From Streptomyces sp. ISL-100 (GTDB taxonomy: Bacteria > Actinomycetota > Actinomycetes > Streptomycetales > Streptomycetaceae): DNA of 64,000 nucleotides. The stretch is from assembly GCF_018614615.1 (NCBI RefSeq), contig NZ_JAGGOK010000111.1, forward strand, positions 18,166 to 82,165, written 5' to 3'. Both the position numbers and the translations under genes were made by a program. Below, piece by piece: positions 9,110 through 18,307 of this stretch. Within the stretch, counting starts at the first letter, position 1; each line of letters opens with the position of its first letter. The notes below the pieces were generated by a model. It had not been told where the DNA came from and did not search any database. It worked only from the letters and a program-made list of their open reading frames with translations.

Positions 9110-10172
9110 GTACGTCGGCCAGGTCGTAGCTCACCGGCTCCTCCAACTGGGCGTACGTACAGCTCTCCGGCGTACGGTCCTCACGCCACCGGCGGAACCT
9201 GGCCGTGTGCCGGAAGCGGTCGCCCTCCATGTGGTCGTACGCGACCTCGCACACCGCCTCGGGCCGCAGCGCCACCCACGACAGGTCCTTCTTCCCCGAC
9301 CAGCGGCTCGGGGCGCCGGGCATCCGGGAACCCTCGTGCGCGGTGACGTCCGACCAGGCCGCCCACGGGTGGCCCTCGGCCTGGGGCGACTCCATCCGCA
9401 GCGGACCCAGTTCGTCGATCAGCTCCTGGCGGCGGCGCATCGGGAACGCCGCGCACACCCCGACGTGCTGGAGCGTGCCCGCGTCGTCGTAGAGGCCGAG
9501 GAGGAGGGAGCCGACGACGGCGCCGGTCTTGTGGAAGCGGTAACCGGCGACGACGCAGTCCGCCGTCCGCTCATGTTTGATCTTGTACATCAGACGGGTG
9601 TCGGGGCGGTACGGCATGGACTCCGGCTTGGCCAGCACACCGTCGAGCCCCGCGCCCTCGAAATGCTGGAACCACTCCTTCGCCACCTCGATGTCGTTCG
9701 TCGCGGGCGCCAGGTAGACCGGCGGCGGAGCGCCCTCCAGCGCCCCGGCCAGGGCGCTGCGCCGGTACACGAACGGGGCGTCGAGCAGGCCCTCGTCGTC
9801 CAGGGCCAGCAGATCGAAGGCGATGAAGCTCGCGGGCGTACGCTCGGCGAGCGTCCGCACCCGGGAGTCCGCCGGATGGATGCGCTCGCTCAGCCGGTCG
9901 AAGTCGAGCCGGCCGTCGTGGACGATCACGATCTCGCCGTCCACGACGCAGCGCGGCGGCAGCGCGGCGCGCAGCGACTCGACCAGCTCGGGGAAGTAGC
10001 GGACCAGCGACTTGCCCGTCCTGCTGCCGATCTCCATCTCGTCGCCGTCCCGGTGGACGATCGCGCGGAACCCGTCCCACTTGGCCTCGTACTGCATGCC
10101 GGGTCCCGGCGGAATGGTGGCCACGGCCTTGGCCAGCATCGGTTTCACGGGCGGCATCACCGGCAGGTCCAT
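9096..10172 (-). CDS. ATP-dependent DNA ligase of the NHEJ (LigC/LigD-ligase) type
   Basis: 358 aa from ATG 10172. The adenylated lysine lies in YEAKWDGFRA (K31, the KxDG motif), followed by nucleotidyl-transferase motifs (VVDGEIVI; LPPRC) and the C-terminal OB-fold region with the RPEAVCEVAYDH block. Seals double-strand breaks with ATP. It is divergent from the LigD-type polymerase gene, 106 bases between starts, so the two probably share control. No Ku gene is present in the window. Convergent 14-base overlap with the monooxygenase gene. Confidence 0.88.
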   Translation of the reverse strand: MDLPVMPPVKPMLAKAVATIPPGPGMQYEAKWDGFRAIVHRDGDEMEIGSRTGKSLVRYFPELVESLRAALPPRCVVDGEIVIVHDGRLDFDRLSERIHPADSRVRTLAERTPASFIAFDLLALDDEGLLDAPFVYRRSALAGALEGAPPPVYLAPATNDIEVAKEWFQHFEGAGLDGVLAKPESMPYRPDTRLMYKIKHERTADCVVAGYRFHKTGAVVGSLLLGLYDDAGTLQHVGVCAAFPMRRRQELIDELGPLRMESPQAEGHPWAAWSDVTAHEGSRMPGAPSRWSGKKDLSWVALRPEAVCEVAYDHMEGDRFRHTARFRRWREDRTPESCTYAQLEEPVSYDLADVLRAR

Positions 10173-10230
10173 GGACTGATTCTGCGACTGTTTGCGGCGG
10201 ATCGCTCGATTTCGTGCTGGATGCGGAAGG

Positions 10231-10252
10231 AGTGCGGCAAAAGTGCGGCAAA
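10231..10252. repeat. 11-bp tandem repeat in the divergent NHEJ promoter
   Basis: AGTGCGGCAAA is repeated exactly twice, one helical turn apart, between the starts of the ligase (10172) and polymerase (10279) genes. A looser third match (ATGCGGAAGG) precedes it. A regulator could bind one face of the helix here. Confidence 0.5.
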
Positions 10253-10278
10253 AGCCCGTCCCGCTTAGCGTGGCGGGC

Positions 10279-11292
10279 ATGGGTGAAGCGGTGGAGCTGC
10301 ATACCGGAGAGCGGACCGTACGGCTGTCCAGTCCGGACAAGATTTACTTTCCCGAGCCCGGCTACACCAAGTGGGACGTGGCTCAGTACTACCTGGCCGT
10401 GGGGGACGGGATCACGCGCGCCCTGCGCGACCGGCCGACCACCCTCGAACGCTTCCCCGAAGGCATTGGCGGCGAGTCCTTCTTCCAGAAGCGCGTCCCC
10501 AAGAACCTGCCGGACTGGATCCCCACCGCCCGGATCGCGTTCCCCAGCGGCCGCACCGCTGACGAGATGTGCCCCACCGAGACCGCCGCCGTGCTCTGGG
10601 CCGCGAACCTGGGCTGCCTCACCTTCCACCCCTGGCCGGTACGCCGCGACCGCCCCGAACACCCCGACGAGCTGCGCATCGACCTCGACCCGCAGCCCGG
10701 CACGGACTTCGGGGACGCGGTCAGGACCGCCCACGAGCTCCACGCGCTCCTCGACGAACAAGGGCTGCGTGGCTGGCCCAAGACCTCCGGCGGCCGCGGC
10801 TTGCATGTGTACGTGCCGATCGAGCCCCGCTGGACGTTCACGGAGGTACGCCGAGCCGCGATCGCCGTCGGCCGCGAGCTGGAGCGGCGCATGCCGGGGC
10901 GGGTCACCACCGCCTGGTGGAAGGAGGAGCGCGGCGAGAAGATCTTCGTCGACTACAACCAGACCGCCCGCGACCGCACCATCGCCTGCGCCTACTCCGT
11001 ACGGCCGCGCCCGCACGCACCCGTTTCCGCGCCGCTGACCTGGGACGAGCTCGACCAGACCGATCCCCGCGAGTTCGACATCGCCACCATGCCGACCCGG
11101 TTCGCCGAACTCGGCGACGTACACGCGGACATGGACGATCACGCGTTCGGACTGGAAGGCCTGCTGGAGCTGGCCGAGCGCCACGAACACGACCACGGGC
11201 TCGGCGACATGCCGTACCCGCCGGACTACCCGAAGATGCCGGGGGAGCCGAAGCGGGTGGCGCCGAGCAGGGCGAAGCACGAGGGCACGTGA
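10279..11292 (+). CDS. LigD-type polymerase/primase of NHEJ
   Basis: 337 aa from ATG 10279. This is the stand-alone polymerase domain of LigD: the N-terminal SSPDKIYFPEPGYTK, the metal-binding pair in LRIDLDPQ (DxD), the downstream SGGRGLHVYVPI and the EKIFVDYNQ block. The enzyme adds preferentially ribonucleotides at broken ends during non-homologous end joining. It is encoded separately from the ligase, as is common in Streptomyces. Seven bases separate its stop from the following membrane-protein gene, suggesting co-transcription. Confidence 0.9.
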   Translation: MGEAVELHTGERTVRLSSPDKIYFPEPGYTKWDVAQYYLAVGDGITRALRDRPTTLERFPEGIGGESFFQKRVPKNLPDWIPTARIAFPSGRTADEMCPTETAAVLWAANLGCLTFHPWPVRRDRPEHPDELRIDLDPQPGTDFGDAVRTAHELHALLDEQGLRGWPKTSGGRGLHVYVPIEPRWTFTEVRRAAIAVGRELERRMPGRVTTAWWKEERGEKIFVDYNQTARDRTIACAYSVRPRPHAPVSAPLTWDELDQTDPREFDIATMPTRFAELGDVHADMDDHAFGLEGLLELAERHEHDHGLGDMPYPPDYPKMPGEPKRVAPSRAKHEGT

Positions 11293-11299
11293 AGGCTGT

Positions 11300-12385
11300 A
11301 TGAGCGCGGGGGACGGAGAGGGCGTGCCGCGCGGCACCTCGCACGGCAGAGCGCCGACCCGCGCCGAAGAGTGGGCGGCCTTCAAGGACTCGCCCTTCCT
11401 GCCCGCCCTCGTGCTGCTGTTCATCCTGGCAGCCGCCGCCGGCCTGTTCGCCGGGTCGTACACGTACACCATGGCCAACCCCACCCCGCACCGGATTCCC
11501 ACCGCGGTGGTCGGCGACATGTCCGCACCGGACGGCCGGGCCTTCGTCACCGGCATGGAGAGGGCGCTCAACGCCTCGCTCGTCCTGACCCGTTACGACT
11601 CGGACGCCGAGGCGCGCTACGCCGTCGACGAGCAGGAGGAGTTCGCGATCCTGCGGAGGACGGGCCCTGGCGTCGAGCTCGATGTGGCGGGGGCGTCGGG
11701 CGCTTCGGTCGCGCAGGTGCTCGCCGAGACGGGCGCGAAGGTCGGTAAACAGACCGGTGTACCGGTCGCGATCAGGGACATCAAGCCACTGCAGGAGGGC
11801 GATCCGCGCGGACTCGCCCTCTTCTACATCTCGCTCGCCGCCGTCATCATCGGCTTCGTCGGGGCGATTCAGCTGAGCGTTCATGCCCGCGCGCTGAACC
11901 CCGCCGAGCGCGTCGGCTTCACCGTCGCCTACTCACTCCTCGGCGCGTTCGCGATCGCCGCCGTCGTGGACTGGCTGCTCGGGGCGCTCGACCTGCCGTT
12001 CGTCGAGTCGTGGCTGATTCTGGCGCTGACGATGTTCACGTCCGGGATGGTCTTCACGATGTTCAACACCCTGATGGGGCGGTGGGCGATGCTCCCCACC
12101 TGGGGGCTGATGGTGCTCCTGGGAAACCCGTCGTCGGGCGGGGCGGTGTCCTGGCCGCTGCTGCCGTCCGTACTCGGCCACATCGGTCAGTGGCTGCCGC
12201 CGGGCGCGTCGGTCAATGCGCAGCACACGGCCGTGTACTTCCAGGGCCACCAGCACCTCTTCCCCTTCCTGGTGCTGGGCGCCTGGGCGCTGGTCTCCTC
12301 CACGGTCTTCTGGGTGTACCGGCACCGGCACCCCGGCGGGCGCGACCGCGCGCCTGCGCACGCGGCCGCGCCCGCCGGGGCGTAG
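11300..12385 (+). CDS. ABC-2-like/DUF3533-type integral membrane protein
   Basis: 361 aa. One N-terminal membrane helix (about 33-53) is followed by a roughly 130-residue extracytoplasmic domain. About five C-terminal helices follow (from GLALFYISLAAVIIGFVGA near 174 to FPFLVLGAWALVSSTVFW near 325). This is the layout of YhgE/Pip-like or ABC-2-type permeases, which usually export small molecules or lipids. No partner ATPase is adjacent. It follows the LigD polymerase gene by 7 bases, but a shared function is not obvious. Its stop is 7 bases from the end of the convergent DUF1080 gene. Confidence 0.6.
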   Translation: MSAGDGEGVPRGTSHGRAPTRAEEWAAFKDSPFLPALVLLFILAAAAGLFAGSYTYTMANPTPHRIPTAVVGDMSAPDGRAFVTGMERALNASLVLTRYDSDAEARYAVDEQEEFAILRRTGPGVELDVAGASGASVAQVLAETGAKVGKQTGVPVAIRDIKPLQEGDPRGLALFYISLAAVIIGFVGAIQLSVHARALNPAERVGFTVAYSLLGAFAIAAVVDWLLGALDLPFVESWLILALTMFTSGMVFTMFNTLMGRWAMLPTWGLMVLLGNPSSGGAVSWPLLPSVLGHIGQWLPPGASVNAQHTAVYFQGHQHLFPFLVLGAWALVSSTVFWVYRHRHPGGRDRAPAHAAAPAGA

Positions 12386-12392
12386 CACTCGG

Positions 12393-14609
12393 TTACAGCT
12401 GCTTGATGCGGATGTCGCGGTACGAGATCACGTCGGTGGTCCCGTGGACCTGGAGGCCGACGTAGCCGGAGGCGTAGCGCCGACCGTCAGAGCCCGGGTC
12501 GTCGGCGCGCGGCGGGTAGAAGTCCTGCCCGCCGTTGTTGTCGAATTCATTGATCAGGACACCGTTGCGGAAGACCGAGTAGTGCTGGCCCTCCACCCGG
12601 ATCTCGTAGTCGTTCCAGGTGCCCTTGGGCGTGACACCCGCGCTGCCCGGACCCACGCGGTCGAAGCCGTAGACCGAGCCCGTCTTGTACATGTCGCCGT
12701 CCGGGCGGTCCAGGATCTGCACCTCGTGCCCGTACTTGATGGCGACCCACTCCGGGCGCGGCTCCTCCGGGTGGTCGTGGACCTGCGGGAAGCGGACGAA
12801 GACACCGGCGTTGGCGTTGCCCGTGCCCGGTGCGTCGTCACGCCAGCGCAACTTGAGGGAGAAGTCCTCGTACTTGCGCTCCGGGAACCACAGCATGCCC
12901 ATGCCGGGCGTCGTGGTGCTGCTCGTCATCGAGCCGTCCGCGTTGAGGCCGAACGAACCGCCGCCCACCTGCTGCCACTTGGCGAAGGAGGACTGCGTAC
13001 CGTCGAAGAGATCGCGGTAGCCGGCCGTCTGTCCCGGCTTGCCGATGCCGGACTGCTTGGCGGCGCGATAGATCTTGCGGTGCTCGCGCTCGTCGATGAC
13101 ACCGTCGTACAGCAGCTTGTCGATGACAGTGTCGACGTGCTTGAGGAACAGGGCCTGGGAGGTCCACTCCCTCTCGTCCTCGATCAGCTCGTTTATCGTG
13201 CAGCGGTTGCGGGTGATGCGGTTCGGGACGCCCGTGTCGACCGTGCCGACGATGACGGTCAGCCGCTCGTCGTGCTCGGGGCAGTTCGGCGCGGGTACGC
13301 CGCCGCCCTCCGCGATCGTGAACGCCACCTGCTTCGCGACGGACGTGTTGCCCGCCTTGTCGGTGGCGCGGTGATCGACGGTGTGCCGGCCGACGCGGTC
13401 GACGATCACTGGTGTGATGTACGCCAGGTACGGGCCGCCGTCGAGCGAGTACTCGACCTTGTCGACGCCCGAGCCGCCCGCGTCCGTCGCGGCGAGCGTC
13501 ACCTTCGCGCTGGTGATGTACGCGCCGTCGGCGTTCTTGTCGCCGGTCACCGTCGCCGTGGTCTCCGGCGGGGTCTTGTCCTCGGCCGGCGGTGCGACGA
13601 CCGTGAAGTCGACCGACTTCTCGGCGGCCGCATTGCCCGCCTTGTCGGTGGCCCGGTAGCGGACCTTGTGCGTGCCGCTCTCGTGGACCATGACCGGGCC
13701 GTTGTACGCCGTCCAGGCGCCGGCCGCCCCGAGCGCGTACTCGATCGTGTTGACGCCCGAGCCGGTGTCGGAAGCGGTCACCGTGACCGTCGCCATGCCC
13801 AGGTACTGGCCTTCCGGGTTCTTCTCGCCGCTTACGGTCGCCGAGGTCTCCGGCGGGGTCTTGTCGTCTGTTGGCGGTGCGACGACCGTGAAGTCGACGG
13901 CCTTCTCGGCGGCGGTGTTGCCCGCCTTGTCGGTGGCCCGGTAGCGGATCTTGTGCGTACCGACCTCGTGGACCATGACGGGCGCCGTGTACGGCTGCCA
14001 GGCGCCGGCCGCTCCGACGGCGTACTCGCTCTTGTCCACGCCCGAGCCCGCGTCGGTCGCCGCGACGGCCACCGAGGCGTGCCCGATGTATGCGCCGTCG
14101 GCGTTCTTCTCACCGCTGACGGTCGCCGAGGTCTCCGGCGCGGTGGTGTCGTCGCCGCCTCCCTCGGTGACGGTGAGGATGCCCTGCATCGAGCCGTGGC
14201 CGGGGATGGTGCAGTGGTAGAAGTACCGGCCGGGCGTGAGGGTGACGGTGGCGGTGTGCTTGCCGCCCTGGGCGTCGCTCGGGTTGGCGAGGATGTTCAG
14301 CTGTACGTCGTTGTTGTACTCGGGGTCCGACACGTCGAACGTCAGCGTGTGCGGCATCCCGGTCGTGTTGCCGGTAGCCGCGCTGTTCTCGAAGACGATC
14401 GTCGTCTCGCCCGCCACCGCCGTTCTGGGGAAGGTGAGATAGCGGTCGATCGGGTCGCCGGCCGTCCAGGTGAGGGTCTGGGCGGCGGCGGTCCTGGTTC
14501 TGGCGTCGTCTTCACGCCCGTACGCCGCCGTCGAGGTCAGTCCGAGGACCATCAGCAGGGCGGCCGCGAGCGCCGTCCACAGGTGACGTGCTCTTCGTTT
14601 CAGCTTCAC
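12393..14609 (-). CDS. secreted cupredoxin / OmpL47-repeat / DUF1080 protein
   Basis: 738 aa with a Sec signal peptide (RRARHLWTALAAALLMVLGL). Next comes a plastocyanin-like cupredoxin domain (about 35-140) with a blue-copper-type site: FYHCTIPGHGSMQG gives the Cys, His and Met ligands. Three OmpL47-type beta repeats follow (about 155-435, each with SGVDKSEYA-like and YRATDKAGN motifs). The C-terminus is a DUF1080 (3-keto-disaccharide hydrolase/LamG-like) domain from about 525. It lies 3 bases after the ThuA/sorbosone-dehydrogenase gene, so both are probably one operon acting outside the cell on oxidised sugars or glycans. Confidence 0.82.
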   Translation of the reverse strand: MKLKRRARHLWTALAAALLMVLGLTSTAAYGREDDARTRTAAAQTLTWTAGDPIDRYLTFPRTAVAGETTIVFENSAATGNTTGMPHTLTFDVSDPEYNNDVQLNILANPSDAQGGKHTATVTLTPGRYFYHCTIPGHGSMQGILTVTEGGGDDTTAPETSATVSGEKNADGAYIGHASVAVAATDAGSGVDKSEYAVGAAGAWQPYTAPVMVHEVGTHKIRYRATDKAGNTAAEKAVDFTVVAPPTDDKTPPETSATVSGEKNPEGQYLGMATVTVTASDTGSGVNTIEYALGAAGAWTAYNGPVMVHESGTHKVRYRATDKAGNAAAEKSVDFTVVAPPAEDKTPPETTATVTGDKNADGAYITSAKVTLAATDAGGSGVDKVEYSLDGGPYLAYITPVIVDRVGRHTVDHRATDKAGNTSVAKQVAFTIAEGGGVPAPNCPEHDERLTVIVGTVDTGVPNRITRNRCTINELIEDEREWTSQALFLKHVDTVIDKLLYDGVIDEREHRKIYRAAKQSGIGKPGQTAGYRDLFDGTQSSFAKWQQVGGGSFGLNADGSMTSSTTTPGMGMLWFPERKYEDFSLKLRWRDDAPGTGNANAGVFVRFPQVHDHPEEPRPEWVAIKYGHEVQILDRPDGDMYKTGSVYGFDRVGPGSAGVTPKGTWNDYEIRVEGQHYSVFRNGVLINEFDNNGGQDFYPPRADDPGSDGRRYASGYVGLQVHGTTDVISYRDIRIKQL
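13305..14145 (-). repeat. three tandem ~285-bp OmpL47-type domain repeats
   Basis: Three in-frame copies about 285 bases apart encode the beta-sandwich repeats of the cupredoxin/DUF1080 protein. The first two copies are close to each other (EKN-DGAYIG/EGQYLG, AGAWQPY/AGAWTAY). The copy nearest the C-terminus is the most diverged (SLDGGPYLAY) and carries an extra Gly. Confidence 0.75.
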
Positions 14610-14612
14610 TGC

Positions 14613-17108
14613 CTACTCCGCCTTCCTGGCCAGGTCCTCGGCGGCCGGTGTCGGCTCGCCGCCCTTGTACGTCACGCGCCACAGCGCCGACTTGGCGTCC
14701 GAAGTGAAGAACCCGCGCCCGTAGTCGAGGACATAGAGCGAGCCGTCCGGCGCGAACTTCCAGTCCATGAGGTTGCGGATACCGTCCGCGCCCACCGGGA
14801 TGATCTTCTTCAGTGACTCGGCGTGTGTGGGCAGCCCGCCGTTGCCGACGGTCTTCGGGTCGGTCAGCACGGCGTGGCGTGGCTGGTCGCCGTCGTAGAA
14901 GTCGCCCACGAACCACTTGCCGTCCCAGTAGGAGGGCCACTTGTCCTTGCTGTCGGTCGTCGCGTCGTAGCGGTAGACCGGGCCGTTCATGGTTGCCTGG
15001 CCGCCGCCCTTGAGCCACGGCAGGAGGATCTTCTGTTCCTCCTGCTTGTAGCTCGGCACGCCGTTGGCGTCGCGCGGGTAGTCGACGCCGCCGCCCTGGG
15101 GCGAGTACCAGATGGTGTTGGGCATGACGGGCGGAAGGTTGACGAGACCGTCGTTGTTCGGGGACTCGTTCTTCGGCTTGGCGCAGTCGTACCAGCCGAG
15201 CGGCTTCGTCGGGTCCGGCAGATTGCGGTCGCGGTACGGCTGGTTGTTGCCCATGCAGTACGGCCAGCCGTGGTTGCCCGGCTTCGTGATCGCGGCGAAG
15301 GTGTCGTACTTCGCCGGGCCCCAGGTGGTGCTGGGTGCCCCCGCGTCGGGGCCGACCCAGCCGGCGTACAGGATGTCGGTCTTCGGATCGACCGCGATGC
15401 GCGCCGGATTGCGCACGCCCATCACGTAGATCTCGCCGCGCGTCTTGCCGCCGCCCTCGTCCGGCTCCTTGCCGGTGAAGAGATTGCCATCGGGGAGTGT
15501 GTACGTACCGTCGTCCTCGGGGTGGATCCGCAGGATCTTGCCGTTGAGGTTGTTGGTGTTGCCGGCGGTACGGCGGGCGTCGGCGAAGGACACGCCCTTG
15601 AAATTCGGCTCCGGGTTGTTGCCCGAGTAACCGTCGCTGAAGCGGGAGGAGTTGTTGTCGCCCGTCGCGATGTAGAGGTTCTGCTTGGAGTCCCAGGCCA
15701 GACCACCGCCCGCGTGGCAGCAACTGTGGATCTGGACCGGCCACTTGAGCAGGACCTTCTCCGAGGTGAGGTCCAGTGTGTTGGTGGCGAGATCGAGGGT
15801 GAAGCGGGAGACGCGGCGCTCGGCCATGCGCGTGTCGCGGTTGATCTGCGAGTGGGGTGTGTAGTGCAGGTACACCCAGCCGTTGGTGAGGAAGCCGGGG
15901 TCCGTCTCGACGCCGAGCAGGCCTTCCTCGTTCTTGACCAGTTCGTCGCCGCCGCCCTTGTTGCCGAAGACGGTGAGGGAGCCGGCGAGGGTCACCTTCT
16001 TGGTCTTCGGGTCGTAGACGTGGACCTGGCCCTGACCCTTGCCGATGTCGGGGTTGTTCCAGTCGGTGACGACCGGCGCGTTGCTGTCGCCGCCGCCCCG
16101 GCCGATGTAGATGACCCGGCCGTCCTTGGCGGTCACCAGGCCGTGCGGTTCGCCGATCTGGTCCGAGTGGCCCGGCTGGTTGGGCGCGGTGAGGCGCTCG
16201 GCCTTGTAGTTGGCGTTGACGCTCGCCTTGCAGTCGGCGCGGGCGATGCGCGTCGTCCACTGGAGAGCACCCCGGAGGTGGTCGCGGAAGTCCGTCTCCT
16301 GGAAGGACTCGGCCGTACCGCCCATGCCGGTGTAGAAGGACCGGCCGCCGTCGTAGTCCCGGCACCAGGAGACCGGGTGGTCCCAGCCGTTGGCGCTCGT
16401 GCCCGGCTTGTACGTCGCCTCACGGACGCGCGCCACCGTGTGGACGTCGCCGGACGGGTTCTTCGTCCAGTTCAGCCACTTGTCGGGGCGCTTCCACTGG
16501 AGCGGCAGGTTCTTGGCGGCCGGGTGCTGCCGGTCGCCGACCTCCACGGTCGCGCGCTGTACGTTCGTGGGTCCGCCCGCGGCGGGCCGCGCGCCGATCA
16601 GGCCGCCGAACCAGTCGGAGTACGGCTCGGTGCGCGCCGCGTCGTGGATGCCGAGGAAGCCGCCGCCGGCTTCCATGTAGGCCTCCAGGCCTGCCTCCTG
16701 ATCCGGGTCCAGGACATCGCCGCCACCGGTCAGGAAGACGACGGCGTTGAACTTGCCGAGCTTGGCGGTGGTGAAGACGCTCGCGTCGTCCGTGGCCTCC
16801 ACGCGGAAGCGCTGCGCGGCCGGGCCGGACTGGCCGATCTTCTCGATGGCCTCGATACCGGCGTTGACGGTCGGTGGCTCCCCGGCGCCGGCCGATCCGT
16901 GGAAGACCAGCACGCGGACATTCGCGCCGCCGGGGGGAGTCGGCAGTGCGGGAAGCGACAACGTTGTCGCGTCAGTTGGCGGGGGTTCCGGATACGGTTT
17001 GGCGGAGGCGGCCGTGCCGCCGAGCAGGCCGGATGCGACAACTCCGGCCGTCAGGGCCGCTGTCAGTGCGCGTCGGGGTCTTGACCGGTGATGTGGTGCG
17101 CGATGCAT
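14613..17108 (-). CDS. secreted ThuA-domain / glucose-sorbosone dehydrogenase fusion
   Basis: 831 aa from ATG 17108 (the ATG at 17120 has its purine tract immediately adjacent, so 17108 is better spaced). A basic signal peptide ends near ASAKP. A ThuA-like trehalose-utilisation domain follows (about 45-280, with VLVFHGS and GGFLGIHDAARTEPYSDWF). The rest is a PQQ-type glucose/sorbosone dehydrogenase propeller (HGLVTAKDGRVIYIGRGG; SCCHAGGGLAWDSKQNLYI; GEIYVMGVRNPARIAVDP). It probably oxidises an extracellular sugar; the cofactor and substrate are unproven. Same operon as the cupredoxin/DUF1080 gene, whose copper domain could accept its electrons. Confidence 0.85.
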   Translation of the reverse strand: MHRAPHHRSRPRRALTAALTAGVVASGLLGGTAASAKPYPEPPPTDATTLSLPALPTPPGGANVRVLVFHGSAGAGEPPTVNAGIEAIEKIGQSGPAAQRFRVEATDDASVFTTAKLGKFNAVVFLTGGGDVLDPDQEAGLEAYMEAGGGFLGIHDAARTEPYSDWFGGLIGARPAAGGPTNVQRATVEVGDRQHPAAKNLPLQWKRPDKWLNWTKNPSGDVHTVARVREATYKPGTSANGWDHPVSWCRDYDGGRSFYTGMGGTAESFQETDFRDHLRGALQWTTRIARADCKASVNANYKAERLTAPNQPGHSDQIGEPHGLVTAKDGRVIYIGRGGGDSNAPVVTDWNNPDIGKGQGQVHVYDPKTKKVTLAGSLTVFGNKGGGDELVKNEEGLLGVETDPGFLTNGWVYLHYTPHSQINRDTRMAERRVSRFTLDLATNTLDLTSEKVLLKWPVQIHSCCHAGGGLAWDSKQNLYIATGDNNSSRFSDGYSGNNPEPNFKGVSFADARRTAGNTNNLNGKILRIHPEDDGTYTLPDGNLFTGKEPDEGGGKTRGEIYVMGVRNPARIAVDPKTDILYAGWVGPDAGAPSTTWGPAKYDTFAAITKPGNHGWPYCMGNNQPYRDRNLPDPTKPLGWYDCAKPKNESPNNDGLVNLPPVMPNTIWYSPQGGGVDYPRDANGVPSYKQEEQKILLPWLKGGGQATMNGPVYRYDATTDSKDKWPSYWDGKWFVGDFYDGDQPRHAVLTDPKTVGNGGLPTHAESLKKIIPVGADGIRNLMDWKFAPDGSLYVLDYGRGFFTSDAKSALWRVTYKGGEPTPAAEDLARKAE

Positions 17109-17282
17109 GTGTTCACCCATCCCTCAGTGGTCACAGGAACGGCGACGAAGCTAGACCTCTTTTCGTGACGCGCCAAGAGGTATGACCGGAATAGCGCGAA
17201 CTTTGTCCTTGGTGTGGATGAACTGGGCTCGTCCCGCTACGGTGTGCCCGTCAATCTCCGGACGTTGGTGGGGAGTCAGGCC

Positions 17283-18260
17283 ATGGACAGACGAAGCTTC
17301 AACCGACGGCTGCTGGCGGGCGGGGCGGTCGCTGCGACCGGCGTGACATCGTTGTCGCTCGTGGATTCCGCACCCTCCGCGGCTGCGGCGGAGGGCCCGC
17401 CGAAGACCGCACCGGCCGGCGGCCAGATCCACCGGCTGAAGATGTACGCCGAGAAGCTGCCCGACGGGCAGTTGGGCTACGGCTTCGAGAAGGGCAAGGC
17501 GTCGGTGCCCGGGCCGCTGATCGAGATCGTCGAAGGCGACACCGTGCACATCGAGTTCGAGAACACGCTTGACGTGCCCGCGAGTCTGCATGTGCACGGT
17601 GTCGACTACGACATCGCGAGTGACGGCACGAAGCTCAGCAAGAGCCATGTCGAGCCCGGTGGGACCCGGACGTACACCTGGCGTACGCACGTCCCGGGGC
17701 GGCGCAAGGACGGCACCTGGCGGGCCGGCAGCGCGGGTTACTGGCACTACCACGATCACGTGGTTGGCACGGACCACGGCACGGGCGGCATCCGCAAGGG
17801 GCTCTACGGCGGCGTGATCGTACGGCGCAAGGGTGACATCCTGCCGGACAAGACCTTCACCATCGTCTTCAACGACATGACGATCAACAACAAGCCGGGT
17901 CACCAGAGTCCCGACTTCGAGGCCACGGTGGGGGACCGGGTCGAAATTGTCATGATCACGCACGGCGAGTTCTACCACACGTTCCATATGCACGGTCACC
18001 GGTGGGCGGACAACAGGACGGGGCTGCTCACCGGGCCCGACGACCCGAGTCGTGTCGTCGACAACAAGATCACAGGGCCTGCGGACTCGTTCGGGTTCCA
18101 GATCATCGCGGGTGAGCATGTGGGTGCGGGCGCGTGGATGTATCACTGCCATGTTCAGAGCCATTCGGACATGGGGATGGCGGGGCTCTTTCTGGTCGCC
18201 AAGCCCGACGGCACGATTCCGGGGTACGAGCCGCACCATCCGGCGGAGCACGCGCACTAG
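17283..18260 (+). CDS. two-domain multicopper oxidase (small laccase, SLAC type)
   Basis: 325 aa from ATG 17283, with a GGGGAG tract upstream. A twin-arginine signal (RRSFNRRLLAGG) is followed by two cupredoxin domains. All four copper-ligand blocks are visible: LHVHGVDY, YWHYHDHVVG, YHTFHMHGHRW and YHCHVQSHSDMGM. Only two domains, instead of three, marks the Streptomyces small-laccase class, which works as a trimer. It oxidises phenols and reduces O2 to water outside the cell. Divergent from the sugar-oxidation operon. Folded Tat export fits loading of copper in the cytoplasm or on export. Confidence 0.93.
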   Translation: MDRRSFNRRLLAGGAVAATGVTSLSLVDSAPSAAAAEGPPKTAPAGGQIHRLKMYAEKLPDGQLGYGFEKGKASVPGPLIEIVEGDTVHIEFENTLDVPASLHVHGVDYDIASDGTKLSKSHVEPGGTRTYTWRTHVPGRRKDGTWRAGSAGYWHYHDHVVGTDHGTGGIRKGLYGGVIVRRKGDILPDKTFTIVFNDMTINNKPGHQSPDFEATVGDRVEIVMITHGEFYHTFHMHGHRWADNRTGLLTGPDDPSRVVDNKITGPADSFGFQIIAGEHVGAGAWMYHCHVQSHSDMGMAGLFLVAKPDGTIPGYEPHHPAEHAH

Positions 18261-18307
18261 TTCTAAGGCGGGGTCCTTTTCCCGCGCATGGGGGTCGGTG
18301 CCGCGCC

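Noticed and set aside
12216..14816. An 866-codon plus-strand frame
   Set aside because: Antisense to the cupredoxin/DUF1080 gene, which has clear domains and a signal peptide on the minus strand.
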